A DNA stretch of 64,000 nt from Telmatactis stephensoni (taxonomy: Eukaryota > Cnidaria > Anthozoa > Actiniaria > Isophelliidae), in contig JALIZF010001870.1 in NCBI GenBank assembly GCA_029948255.1, positions 311,001 through 375,000 of the forward strand. Direction: 5' to 3'. This document shows positions 25,375 to 33,326 of the stretch, one piece after another. A program made the translations under genes and the position numbers. Below the pieces are notes generated by a model. It worked only from the letters and a program-made list of their open reading frames with translations, was not told where the DNA came from and did no database searches. Every line of letters begins with the position of its first letter. Within the stretch, counting starts at the first letter, position 1.

Positions 25375-28300
25375 TTCTTTCTTTCCTTCTTTTTATCTTT
25401 TCGTTTTCCTTTCTTTCCTCCCTTCATTCATTTCTTTCATTCCTCTCCCTTATTTCACTCCGTCTCTTATTCCACTTATTCTTTCTCTGTAGAAAAAAAC
25501 ATCATGTTATAATGATTTACCCGCTCCATCTCCATAACTAGATAACTGTGGATTTACATTTCACGTATAGACCTTTTCAGCTTCGTTGTTTGTTTTCCCA
25601 TTTCAGACCATGTGATGTTACTCTTGGAAGCTTGACTCTTTCGTATGTAAAATATTCTAACATGTTCAGTCATAAAAGAACAATTCCCAAGAGATGTCAC
25701 ACTGGTCTCTAAGCAATGGGGGGTCAATTTGCATACGAAGCTGAAAAGGTCTATTAGAGTACAAACACTAAAAGTGTGCATCATAAAAAGTATTAAATAG
25801 TGCTAAACCATGCAAATTCTTTTGTTTTCTATTGTTTAATTAGTGCTATTTAGTACTAAATAGTGCAAAGTATTGCACACTTTTAGTATTTGTACTCTAA
25901 TTTAGCCAGAGCTAAACTGTTAAGGTAGTTCGCGCAATTTTATTAAGAACATTCGCTTGTCCGTGGGAAGTCTGGGCACTAGCGAGTCAGCGATTGAAAA
26001 GCGAAGAGATTCTGCTTTTAGCGGAGAAAAATAACATTTTATCGACCAAACTCTGCAAATATTTCATCACAAGATATTGTACACTGTGTAAAATAGGAGC
26101 AAAAGTTCGAACTTTAAAATTTAGCAAATATTATCGGTCGTAAAAGCCGGCAAGAACAACGGTAAAATGGCTGATTTTAGGTGTTCGTTTTCGAAGAGTT
26201 TTATCCTTTGTTCTTCTCTAATTCTTTAAATAACACAGTGACCCCCTGATTTTATGTATGATTTGAACTCATGATCTTATAAGCTTTTCATATAAAGAAA
26301 AAAAAGCACTTCTATCGTCAAGATTTTGAGTAAATTTATAATTTTTGTCCTATTCTTGTAAACTTGTAAACTGGATCGAAGGCCATTTTTCGTATATTGT
26401 TGATATCTGATTTCGCTTCTTCGCAAATTTTTCGGCAAAAACTCTGTGTCAAGTGTTTTTCTGCATCATAGGCTTTCTTTTTGTTTGCTTTTAAATATGT
26501 TTGGTTGTTCCAATTTTTATAATTTGACCAGATATGTCGCAAGGCCATTTTTCGTAAAAAGTGTCCAAAACACCCCCCATCTCCCCTCATATCTCAATAG
26601 TGACCTCGATGACCCCCCTTTTTATTTCACATTTTATTTCCACCTATGCACCTCTTTCTTTGGAGGAATTTTGAAGGCAAGTTTATCGTAAAATTCATGA
26701 ATCCCGAACTACTTTAAGGTGGCTCGCCTGTTTTTTGAGTCAGCGAACGTTACTTTAAGCAACTAGCGTCATACACCATTCAATTAAAAAAATGTTACTG
26801 TAGCTGACCTAGATGAAGATGACAGTTCGCCCTGAACTTAGGTGGTGTCCGGATCGGAGTTGCCATGGCGTTTTTGTCAGGAATTACGTGGACTGTAACA
26901 AATATTAGATCTATAGGAACTTGTCATGCTAGTACCACAAAATGCGTAGTATATTTCGGAAAACTTTTCCGAAAGCAAGCAAAAAGTCACTGATTGCTAG
27001 ATATATTGCCGGCCCGTTTTATTTGTTTAGTTTTTGCTCTATGTTTTGAGCCCAAATACTTTACTCGTAAATTTTTCGAAAACGCTATTACAGAAATTCT
27101 TCAAAATTGCTCTACGATGATATATCCATGCAAGGTATAAATCCTGTAAAACAACGCCTCTGAAATTCCTGGACACAAATTAAAAATAAGGCTATATTCA
27201 AAAATCGCTCTCCTTACGTTGCTATGACAACTCCATTCAGGACCATACCTAGTTCATAGCAAACTTTCATCTTTATCTAGATCGGCTGCAGTAACCATTT
27301 TTCAATTGAATGGTGAACGACGTTGTACTGGCGGCACAAACCTAGAAGGTACGCTCACTAAAAAACACAGGCAAGCCACCGTAATTTTCTAAACAGAAGA
27401 TTGATTATGATTTTTTGACCATTGGACTAGCGGGAACAATGAGATGGGAATATAATACGAGATGTTTGGATCGCTCTTAGCTATAATTCTTCATTTCACA
27501 CATAGCATACACACGGAGGTTTAAAGTGATATTACTATTTTATTTGTCTAGGCTGTTTCTCTTGTACTAGAAAAGTGTCCAGGAACGATCATCCCGTATG
27601 GAGAACTGTTCTTTAAATTAGATGTTGACAAGGTATGCAAATAGGTCATTTAGTTTGATGACTTCAATGTTATGTTTGGTCAATGATTTACACTTAAGTG
27701 ATGTTTGAAATAAAAGTCGCGATTCGAAGAAACTCAAGCGTCAAGTCTGAGACGGTATTGGCTCCTTCCTTCCTCCCTTTCCCCTCCCTTCGTCCATCCT
27801 CTTCCGTCCTTCCTTCCCTCCCTCTCTCCCTCCCTCCTTCCTTCCTTCCCTTCTTCCTTCCTCCCTCCCTCCCTCCTTATTTCTCTTCATCCCTCATTCC
27901 CATATCCTAGATAATCCCACCTTTCTTCATTCGAAAATGTTAAATCTTTCAAGAGACAAGCACTACTAATGAGCATTACATTACTGAGTCTGTGTATGTT
28001 GCTTGTGCTTATGTCACTAGTGAAAAGACAAGCACTGCTAATGAGCAGTACATTACTGAGTCTGTGTATGTTGTTTGTGCTTATGCTTTAGAGTGATTAC
28101 ACTTAACCCGTGAAATAGTTAGTAGAGTACTAGTTACTAGTAAACCTTATTTCCATTGTTCTCTTTTGTCCCTATTGAACTATTACACACTAAAATTCAT
28201 TTAGTGTTTCACGGGTTAAGTGTAACGACTCTAATGTCACTAGTGAAAAGACAAGCACTGCCAATGTGTAGAACATTAGGGAGTCTTTACGTGTTTTTAG

Positions 28301-29435
28301 CACTGCTAATGTGTATATGACTTGTACTTTTATCAATAGTTTTAAAAGGAAGAACTTTATTTTCAGTGGTCCCATTTGTTGCATGTTTTACTACAAATGT
28401 GTTGTCATCAGTCAAACAGCGAAGACGATTCTCAGTCAAGACGTAAAGATGTACTTGCTGTACTAAATGGTAAGCTTTGAATACTTTGATTTGCAGTTTG
28501 CAAATATTGTGGGTGACGAATATGCAAATCGTCAATTTGTATCAAGACGAGGCTACGTGCATAAAGCTCAGTCATTCGTAACAAGACAAAAGTTTTATCG
28601 CAGTCTCGCTCTGAGTCCTTTATAAGTGGCAAAACGAATGTGCATGCGCAAATTTTCGCGGGCTTACGTGCGACCGTGACTTGACAACGGGAATGCCAAG
28701 CAATATTTTTTAGAATTTTTATCAATAGTTTTCCATATTATATCTTTGAGCTTACTTTAGAGCACTGGTGCAAACAGGAAAGTACTTGGTGCAAAAATCA
28801 GGCGACAAAATATACTGCAGTGTCCTCAAACTGGGTTTTGGGGACTAACTTGGCTTCTGTTGCTTAGTTGCGACCGAAAGTTTTCATCGGAATCGTTTCA
28901 TAAGTCGCGCATGCGTAGTGCATTGTGCCGCGGTGTTTATGTCTCTTAGCCTGCGTAGCTTGTATTCCTGTGTTGGAATTTGGAGGAGGTAGACTGAGGA
29001 GGGCGGTGGGAAAGAGGCGAGGGGAAGAAAGGGAATGCCTGCCAGGCAGGCTAATTTCACTGAAGACAGTCAAATCGTCTGGACTGACTGACAAGACGTT
29101 CCTGATGAATAAATCGTCATAGTGACAACCTAGTCGTATATAGCGAGGTTCTAATATAACGATATAAGTTTGTGGATAAGAGAACAGAATTTTTAGAACA
29201 ACCAAATTCGAGAAAGTGGAGTTCAAATCAAGTACATTTACGGTAATAAAATTTTTTGATCATTTTCACAGGAACTCTTTCCAAACTAGCACAGCTCACC
29301 AGTCCTTTGAAGTTTCTTTCCCTTATACCAGATGAAGGCGCTCTACGTTTCTTTCTTCCTTACTTGGAACAAAGCGTGCGTCGATTGTGGAGCAGACAAA
29401 CTGTGTTCCAAACTAGTTACTTCAGAAACTATTGA
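442..29435 (+). CDS. HPS3: HPS3, BLOC-2 complex subunit (3' 18 coding exons; 5' end lies before the window)
   Basis: HPS3 forms BLOC-2 with HPS5 and HPS6 and directs cargo to lysosome-related organelles. I read exons 442-578, 1512-1614, 2060-2238, 2759-2927, 3302-3398, 3540-3588, 7557-7650, 8058-8135, 8799-8897, 9090-9153, 9884-9918, 10493-10579, 11602-11665, 12335-12552, 13240-13371, 27552-27632, 28367-28469 and 29272-29435. All have AG/GT borders and compatible phases and give 650 codons plus stop, about two thirds of the ~1004 aa human protein. Stretches matching my memory of human HPS3 are the DPVQLYK region, the LGDLYSR and YYDMSGL blocks, EDLLKLQ, the EKCPGTIIPY block near the C-terminus and the RFFLPYLEQS end. 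Exon 12335-12552 carries a Ser/Pro-rich insert with CVCCCC. Introns 3589-7556 and 13372-27551 contain other genes. Family identity is confident; small exons such as 9884-9918 need RNA support. Confidence 0.9.
638..800. mobile_element. MITE, 163 bp, ~54 bp terminal inverted repeats, TA target duplication
   Basis: Left end GAGGCTTTGCACCATCACAT and right end ATGTGATGGTGCAAAGCCTC are exact inverted copies. The inverted repeats run for about 54 bp per arm and leave a short loop. The element is flanked by TA at 636-637 and 801-802, as expected for Tc1/mariner-type insertion. It sits in an HPS3 intron. No transposase is encoded. Confidence 0.8.
2306..2467. mobile_element. Palindromic repeat family A, copy 2, TA target duplication
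   Basis: Ends GGGCCGTTTATACGAGCG and CGCTCGTGAAGACCAGCCC are imperfect inverted repeats. TA flanks both sides (304-305 and 468-469 of the 2 kb block). The interior matches copies at 1-147 and 7680-7833. The element lies in the HPS3 intron after exon 2060-2238. Confidence 0.7.
2945..3247. repeat. Foldback repeat family B, copy 1
   Basis: This starts with ATTTGAGATATGACGCGCGC and ends with ACATGCGCGCGCG. It contains long inverted arms around GATGTAGAGCA and TGCTCTACATCTTCC. It is about 85% like 4922-5216 by eye. Two short open frames here are accidental. The ends carry CGCGCG runs and a CTGATTGGCTG (inverted CCAAT) motif. Confidence 0.6.
3855..4017 (+). promoter_or_regulatory. Duplicated upstream block of acylated-protein gene copy 1
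   Basis: About 160 bp immediately before the ATG is nearly identical to the block before copy 2 (about 5982-6135). Shared parts include GCGCGCGCAAAAGATCTTTG and GACTATGACGCGCAGGATTC. Conservation outside the coding frame suggests that promoter and 5' UTR were duplicated with the gene. No clear TATA box is visible. Confidence 0.5.
4018..4284 (+). CDS. Small predicted acylated membrane protein, tandem copy 1 (88 aa, truncated C-terminus)
   Basis: I do not recognise a family. The protein begins MGACHSLKCCFKSNK: Gly2 with Ser6 fits the N-myristoylation consensus, and Cys4, Cys9 and Cys10 beside lysines fit palmitoylation and membrane anchoring. Residues about 22-45 (EELEFDDELLQQAKDYLRAQ) could form an amphipathic helix. 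The tail is acidic and Ser/Glu-rich. It is intronless and lies on the same strand inside HPS3 intron 3589-7556. Against copy 2, one C-to-A change (TCA to TAA) ends the frame five codons early. An AATAAA at 4890 can end its transcript. Smooth conservation between the copies, with mostly conservative changes, argues that it is a real gene. Confidence 0.7.
   Translation: MGACHSLKCCFKSNKVSPLVEEPEELEFDDELLQQAKDYLRAQYEASLVSSSTQTGEGLEDVRESENHVSDVERESVDELESLTSSES
4890..4895 (+). terminator. AATAAA polyadenylation signal for acylated-protein copy 1
   Basis: The sequence before it (TTCTCTTGTATATATG, then TTTTATATCAATAAAA) is paralleled before the signal of copy 2 near 7016. A third, diverged copy of this 3' block lies at 5228-5350. 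Confidence 0.5.
4922..5216. repeat. Foldback repeat family B, copy 2
   Basis: This is a second copy of 2945-3247. The inner arms CTCTGTACTGTGATATAAAC and GTTTATATCACAGTACAGAG are exact inverted repeats around GAAGATGTAGAGCA. It sits between two copies of the 3' UTR block of the acylated-protein gene (4767-4920 and 5228-5350), so it may have taken part in that local duplication. Confidence 0.65.
6136..6417 (+). CDS. Small predicted acylated membrane protein, tandem copy 2 (93 aa, full length)
   Basis: This is a near-identical paralogue of 4018-4284, 2118 bp downstream on the same strand and in the same HPS3 intron. It keeps MGACHSLKCC with Gly2 (myristoylation), Cys4, Cys9 and Cys10 (possible palmitoylation), the predicted helix around DDELLQQAKDYLR and the acidic tail. 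It differs at a few positions, for example Ala to Thr in QYETS and Arg-Glu to Glu-Glu in VEEES. It reads through to SSLEMS. The 3' UTR is about 600 bp, to AATAAA at 7016. The function is unknown; a membrane-tethered adaptor resembling LAMTOR1 or small AKAPs in layout only is possible. Confidence 0.75.
   Translation: MGACHSLKCCFKSNKVSPLVEEPEELEFDDELLQQAKDYLRAQYETSLVSSSTQTGEGLEDVRESENHVSDVEEESVHELESLTLSESSLEMS
7016..7021 (+). terminator. AATAAA polyadenylation signal for acylated-protein copy 2
   Basis: It lies about 600 bp after the copy 2 stop, in a block (TCTCTTGTATATAACG, then ATTAATAAAAC) that parallels the 3' end of copy 1. Confidence 0.5.
7680..7833. repeat. Palindromic repeat family A, copy 3
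   Basis: It has arms TTTTTACGAGCAACGG and GTCGATCGTGAAAACCG and the shared core CATACGCAGACTTAGTAATG. It starts only about 30 bp after the donor of HPS3 exon 7557-7650. Confidence 0.6.
8322..8494. repeat. 18 bp minisatellite (ACGTTACGGACAT-type unit)
   Basis: About nine diverged units contain TTACGGACATA. The 18 bp period keeps both strands open: one strand reads as a YVTDI-type hexapeptide repeat and the other as YVRNV. It lies in the HPS3 intron between exons 8058-8135 and 8799-8897. I see no gene signals around it. Confidence 0.75.
9176..9605. repeat. Two adjacent copies of the TTGCACCGTGTG foldback family (family C)
   Basis: The blocks at 9176-9345 and 9403-9605 share AACACAGTTGCA, the TGTTGCGCGCAA palindrome and ATTGCAGGGGTG. 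Further copies lie at 29590-29920 and 30417-30730. The arms are inverted repeats, so the family is probably a non-autonomous DNA transposon. Confidence 0.55.
10560..11430. repeat. ~150 bp minisatellite with alternating 149/154 bp units that contains the HPS3 splice donor
   Basis: The string CACATCGTAAGTAATCAACC recurs with its CGT at 10579, 10728, 10882, 11031 and 11185, and a decayed copy follows at 11334. The spacings are 149, 154, 149, 154 and 149. Units 1 and 3 share CACAAGCCTACCCTTGG. Units 2 and 4 share CACGAGCCTATCCCTGG and an extra GGAGG. This shows a two-unit higher-order period of 303 bp. The first unit includes the end of HPS3 exon 10493-10579 and its GTAAGT donor. Confidence 0.9.
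13440..13720. promoter_or_regulatory. Cluster of four full CRE octamers in a diverged tandem repeat
   Basis: TGACGTCA occurs at 13448-13455, 13552-13559, 13634-13641 and 13707-13714, each preceded by GTG. The flanking words GGTGTGACGTCACGGG and AAGC.TGTGTGAC show that the units are related. It lies just inside the 14.2 kb HPS3 intron, so it could be a CREB/ATF-bound enhancer or merely a repeat. Confidence 0.5.
14509..15290. repeat. Direct tandem duplication, ~405 bp unit
   Basis: Words such as AATGCCAGCTTT, CCGACTTCGACC, GAAACCTACGCACAATC-like sequence and TTGAGAGACTTCG recur in order about 405 bp apart (for example ATGTTGAACGACTTCG at 14509 and ATGTTAAACGAATTCG at 14914). Short open frames over it differ between copies and are not conserved, so it is probably non-coding. 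Confidence 0.75.
16160..16365. repeat. Repeat block D, copy 1, ending in YY1-like plus CRE motif
   Basis: It shares with 17985-18235 and 20188-20440 the terminal CGGCCATCTTGGATGACGTC (16343-16363). CCATCTTGG resembles a YY1 site and TGACGTCA is a full CRE. The interior is more diverged than in the other two copies. Confidence 0.55.
17485..17975. repeat. Direct tandem duplication, 250 bp unit
   Basis: GCCTACCGACGAATACTTTC at 17485 and 17735 begins two almost identical units that run to CTTTATTTTCAAC. A diverged third copy lies at about 34425-34640 (shared ATTTTGACGTGCTCTTT). Confidence 0.85.
17985..18235. repeat. Repeat block D, copy 2, ending in YY1-like plus CRE motif
   Basis: It begins TTGTTATTCTTAGTGAAACA, contains ATTACCCCATGAATCAGACA, and ends with the GGCCATCTTGGATGACGTCA block at 18213-18233. 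It is highly similar to 20188-20440. Confidence 0.75.
20188..20440. repeat. Repeat block D, copy 3, ending in YY1-like plus CRE motif
   Basis: It shares TTGTTATTCTTAGTG, AATGCATTACCCCATGAATC and TCGTGTAAAA-type words with copy 2. It ends CGGTCATCTTGGATGACGTC at 20417-20437. It is the copy nearest the cationic peptide gene, about 2.1 kb upstream of its ATG. Confidence 0.75.
22503..22510 (+). promoter_or_regulatory. TATA-like element of the cationic peptide precursor gene
   Basis: CATAAAAG lies 63 bp before the ATG. This places a transcription start near 22530-22540 and leaves a short 5' UTR. The UTR contains ATTGCAAT, a C/EBP-like word, directly before the start codon. Confidence 0.5.
22573..24761 (+). 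CDS. Secreted acidic-propiece, Cys/Arg-rich peptide precursor (candidate antimicrobial peptide), 202 aa, five exons
   Basis: Exons are 22573-22693, 22917-22967, 23411-23494, 23926-23979 and 24463-24761, all joined by phase-1 introns. Residues 1-20 (MKYTLALLFLVGFIAFIGAA) are a clear signal peptide. Residues 21-95 are acidic (about 38 Asp/Glu, with DEEEEQD and DEDEEND). HRRRRYHYRR (about 96-105) offers dibasic cleavage. Exon 5 encodes residues 104-202 with 15 Cys (108 to 198) and about 32 Arg/Lys, including repeated C-x3-C pairs (CIHKC, CQKHC, CLYSC, CQLTC, CKRHC) and RRRRWW near the end. Signal, acidic prosegment and neutralised cationic Cys-rich domain is the layout of Hydra arminins and periculins and of many defence peptides. 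I see no named family, so host defence is inference. It is nested in the sense orientation in the 14.2 kb HPS3 intron. Confidence 0.85.
23572..23805. repeat. ATTC/ATCC tetranucleotide microsatellites
   Basis: Two tracts (about 23572-23660 and 23729-23802) lie in the third intron of the peptide precursor gene. They can vary in length without affecting the coding frame. Confidence 0.9.
25020..25025 (+). terminator. AATAAA polyadenylation signal of the cationic peptide gene
   Basis: GTTAATAAAACTGAG lies 259 bp after the TGA stop. It is followed by a T/G-rich stretch (TTCTTCTGTGTTATTTATTG), as expected for a cleavage region. Confidence 0.65.
25304..25470. repeat. (CT)n microsatellite and pyrimidine tract
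   Basis: An uninterrupted CT run covers about 25308-25370 and then grades into CTTT/CCTT sequence. A 130 bp mirror-capable pyrimidine tract also occurs at about 27760-27890 in the same strand sense. Confidence 0.9.
25570..25751. mobile_element. MITE with GACCTTTTCAGCTTCG ends, TA target duplication
   Basis: GACCTTTTCAGCTTCGT and ACGAAGCTGAAAAGGTC form inverted ends flanked by TA. A related copy with only one intact end lies at 47404-47552. It inserted next to another foldback element (25757-25897). Confidence 0.75.
25757..25897. mobile_element. MITE with GAGTACAAACACTAAAAGTG ends, TA target duplication
   Basis: The left arm GAGTACAAACACTAAAAGTG and right arm CACTTTTAGTATTTGTACTC are inverted repeats flanked by TA. 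The interior TAGTGCTAAA/TTTAGTACTAAATAG continues the palindrome. It directly abuts the 25570-25751 element. Confidence 0.75.
26708..27385. mobile_element. ~670 bp foldback element with GGTGGCTTGCCTGT-type ends
   Basis: The outer ends TTAAGGTGGCTCGCCTGTTT and AACACAGGCAAGCCACCGTAA are inverted. The inner arms CACCATTCAATTAAAAAAATG and CCATTTTTCAATTGAATGGTG and the CTAGATGAAGATGACAG/ATCTTTATCTAG words continue the inversion. Nothing in the core looks coding. It lies 170 bp before HPS3 exon 27552-27632. Confidence 0.7.
27951..28340. repeat. 75 bp tandem repeat with a nested CACGGGTTAA foldback element
   Basis: Units beginning ACAAGCACTGCTAATGAGCA and containing ATTACTGAGTCTGTGTATGT occur at 27955 and 28025, with remnants after 28230. 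The same array in the opposite orientation is at 47099-47285. A palindrome with arms TTACACTTAACCCGTGAAA and TTTCACGGGTTAAGTGTAA (about 28092-28230) is inserted within it. Confidence 0.7.
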
Positions 29436-32400
29436 AAACTCACTGCATATATATCAATAGAGTCACCTCACTGAATGATTAATTAAGTCCATGCATTATA
29501 TCGGGATAATTAAAAGTATCCTGAATCATAATAAAAATATTCAGTACAAAATAGCCCAAACAAAAAAAAACAACAACAACAACAACAAAATGCAACCTTT
29601 CTGCTACAATACGCGCAACACAGTTGCACCGTGTGACCAACCTTGCAACATTTGTGTGCTAAATTACTTGTAGACTAGGGATCGGCTTCTACTTTTGTAA
29701 CTTTTTGATGTGTCGACCCTTGTAACAGTTGCGTGCCACATTTGTAGTTTAGGGATTGAGGTCTACTATTGCAACTTCTTTGAAGTTGTCCACCCTTGTA
29801 TATTTCAAACGTGTTGCAGAACAAAAATGCAAAAATAAAAAGCTCGATAACTTACCTGGAAAATGTAGCATGCAAATGTTGTAGAAAAAGTTGCACCGTG
29901 TGACCGAGCCTGTAATTTATGGTTTGTGCAAATTAGCACTATTTAGAACAAAAATTGAACTATTAAAGCCCTATGACGCAATTTTATTTAATTTGTTTCG
30001 AAACTCAATTCTTATCAGAGAGTATAGTGAAAACTTTTTTTTTCTAATATTGACTCCATATTCTCACGATGTAACAGCCTTAAAACTCAAAAATGCAAAT
30101 GAGATGACGTGAAAGAAGGCATTTTGATTTAATTCATGTGGTATTTGCAGCAAGTTCTCTTCGATCGAATAACCAACTTTTTTGCTAAAGTTTTATCTAT
30201 AGAATTGATTTACAAGAAAAATTCCAGCATTTTGGTTTGAGTCTAGTTTTTGTATAATAAATGATGCCTCCTTTGACATCATCCGAAACTAGCATAAGAA
30301 CATTAAAAGGTTCTTAATTCGGAAATTTGAAGTCTGCAACTGGTAATATTAAACTGTTCTAGTTATCACTAAATAGGTTATTTTGAAAGAATATGAATGT
30401 GCGTCATAGGAGCATTAAAGGCTTGAACACACGGTGCAATATTTCCTTCAGCATCACGCACAACAGTTAAGTAAGTAATGTATAAAGAACGAGAAAGCGT
30501 GTTATATCTGTGATCCGAGTCGAAGACGAGAAAGTTGCCGAAGTAGAACTCGATCCTGAACCTGCTCTGTTGCCCTAGACTGCTGAAGGGGTGGACACAC
30601 GCTTCAACTTTGTGTTGCTTGTAATGTTGCAAAAAAAAGGTGCAAGAAAAGCTACAACTTGTCTTGACCGAAGGTGCAACTGTGTTGCACGCGATGTGGC
30701 AGAAGATGCTACATCGTGTGTTCGGGCCTCAATACACCAATTACGTTTTATTTCACGAATATTATGTTTTGTTTTGTTTTAACAACTTTATTGGTCTTTA
30801 GAGACATATTCTTTGAATTTACATTTGACAGAAAAGAAATAATATAATATAATAATATTATGTCTTGGTGTATTCATTTTTCACCATCTACTCTTGTAAA
30901 TGCCACTGACTTATTCTTAGCAGAAATGATAATAAATCTATAAATTATTGCTATCGAAAATTCAGTTTGTCTACAATAGTGAAAAAATCAATGCAATTAC
31001 ACATAAAATAATAATGGTTTATTTTGTAATAAAAAATCCAATGTTATTTTTGAAATATATTAATATATTTCTATGATATATATTTATAGATTTTCTGTTT
31101 TGAAATAAATTATTGATATATTTCTGTTCTACGGAAATATCCATATGAAATGTAATCAAGTGCGCATGAACACACCCCCCACTCCACCCCTGTAACAACT
31201 CATGGTTGACGACACACGAAGGCGTAATACAGGTGACCAATTATTACAGTACGTAATTATCATCAAATATCGTTAATATATAAAATCAGAAGAGTTTCAC
31301 ATCTTCATTGGGCCCTGTTGTATTTGTTATCACGTATTTTTCAAACAAACAAACAAATTTCTCTAACAAACATTTCATCAAAGTGCCAATATCCCTTGGG
31401 ATCAATATTGCCAAGTACTTTATACCTTTGATATTCAAATTCATTTAATGATGTTTTCTAACAGTAAACGACTTCCGCTGGTATTCATTTGTACTTATGC
31501 AAAATTGCTTAAGGTTGCTTGCCTAACAATAGCCTCCGTGTCATCTTTTTCCTTCGTTGTAGCAACTGATTCTGTACAAAGAAGTTGTTGATAGCACTTC
31601 AAAATTCAGTGCAGAAGTAATTGATATCTGATGGTTAGTGAACGAGAACACTTGTGACTTATGTTGGCTTGTAAAACTTTTGTGTCCAAGACTGCATTGG
31701 ATTAGTATCACGAGAAAGTTGTAAACAACTACATCAATTAAGGCTGTTAGTTACAAGAGTACTTCTTTGAAAACTAGATCTTTGAGCAATAATTCAAGGA
31801 GAACTCGCTCAAGACGACTGAGTTACAAATCTATCAAATCTTTTGCTCGAAGCTTTGGAATATTATTGCCAATTTATGTGGCTATTTTTGAAGAAAAGCT
31901 CTACCTTTTGAATGCTTTGTTAAAAGAAGAAAATACAGGTCTTTAGAAACAAGGAAAACCTATCAAGTGTCAGCTTCATGTACAAGAACTGGCGGCTATA
32001 AGCAACTGGATTGACTGATATAATTTGTACTTCAGAGAGGATCGCAACTGCGAAGAGTTGAAATTTTCAGATCGCACTTCAAGAATTCTGAGTCTAAATT
32101 GAAGTTGAACCTTGAAGCGAACAGTTAGCAGGGCACATTTACAAGGAATGGCATGATATTAAAACGACGCAACGTTTGGTAATTATAAAGTCAAGAAACT
32201 CGTGCTGCGTAGAGTGATAATTACAAATAACAAACAAGGAATAATTTTTGCTCTTTTTGGTGTATCTTTGGAAAAACGGAAAAACTAATAGAAAGGAAAG
32301 ATTAGGACGAAACAGAGAACTTAATTAAAAACTAACAGAAAGGAAAGATTACGAGGAAACAGGAGAACTTAATTACCTTTCCTCTCTGGCTTTAAATATC

Positions 32401-32792
32401 CAAAGAATCTAAATCATTATCAATACAGACGAAATCTGACACTAAGGAAAACTTTAAGTGACGAGTTGGGATATCAAATTATCCGACATCACGCGAGACT
32501 GGGCTATTTTTTCACGATAAAAACATAAAGACCAAACCATGAGTGTTCATCCTTCAAGACAGCCTCTTATTCGGATAAGTAAGAACGGAGAGATGAGGCT
32601 AAAGAATAAAGTGGGTTTAGCTATCTTGAAAGAGAATGCTTATGAAGAAAGAGCACTTGGAAGTCAACTCTTGGCACTAAAAAAGCACAAAGCCAGGACA
32701 AGATAAGTATATGACTTATAGGCAACTGGAATTTGCCTCAAAACAGATAGCCTGCATCGGAGGAAAGACCACATACAATTGCTTCTACGGAT
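29436..32792. other. Intergenic region downstream of HPS3
   Basis: It contains copies of repeat family C (29590-29920 and 30417-30730), AT-rich DNA and the 5' flank of the 32793 gene. One stretch, 31563-31631, looks like an orphan exon with a strong acceptor (see findings). I see no other coding signal. Confidence 0.5.
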
Positions 32793-33326
32793 ATGCGAGC
32801 AAATGCTGGATTACCGCCAATACAAGCAGTGAATTCACGAAGGAGAGCAACAGTCGAGTTGGACAAAAGTCAAGATTTAATCGATCCTAATCGAAAAACG
32901 CAAGGAAATTGGGAGAAAGCCGTAATGATGGTACGAATGGCTGTACAGAATCGTCGTAAAGAGGAGAAACCACATTCTAAAACATTTATCACACAACAAC
33001 TGGGACAAGACAGCGAAGTTTCTGCGGAATCCAAAAGCGGAGAAGAAAGGACCTTGCCACCATTATTGCATTCTCCTGGCGACAGACCCACTCGAAGTAA
33101 GAAAGGAAAAACGCCTTTATCAAAACGTCTAACACTACCAGAAATGATCAAAGTTTCGAGGGAAAAGTCTATGACAGGACTACAAGATCCGAGGTTTTTA
33201 AAACTTGAGTCGTGTCTCGGTGGTCAGAGTTCCCGAAGCGCGCGCGGTCGACTTGCAACTCGCCTGACCATCAACAGTGAAGCCAATTCAGATTCTTTTC
33301 GAAAACGCCAACTCAAAACCTCTTGA
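32793..33326 (+). CDS. Single-exon basic Ser/Arg-rich protein of unknown function (177 aa)
   Basis: I do not recognise the family. The frame is open from the first Met (context CGGATATGC) to TGA with no intron signals inside. The product is strongly basic and mostly disordered: RRRATVEL near residue 17 is a good basophilic kinase site, KSGEERTLPPLLHSPGD and RSKKGKTPLSKR form a Pro/Ser/Lys-rich middle, and LPEMIKVSREKS with DPRFLKLESC is the most structured part. Its composition (high Lys/Arg/Ser, few aromatics) differs from shadow frames of the region. It is the only + strand member of six single-exon genes between 32.8 and 55 kb. A nuclear, ciliary or sperm protein is conceivable but unsupported. 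Confidence 0.6.
   Translation: MRANAGLPPIQAVNSRRRATVELDKSQDLIDPNRKTQGNWEKAVMMVRMAVQNRRKEEKPHSKTFITQQLGQDSEVSAESKSGEERTLPPLLHSPGDRPTRSKKGKTPLSKRLTLPEMIKVSREKSMTGLQDPRFLKLESCLGGQSSRSARGRLATRLTINSEANSDSFRKRQLKTS

Noticed and set aside
25284..25541. Frame with FSLSLSLSL repeats
   Set aside because: It is a translation of the (CT)n microsatellite.
28864..29226. 120 aa minus-strand and 65 aa plus-strand frames
   Set aside because: They lie in an HPS3 intron, with no exon borders or recognisable protein pattern.
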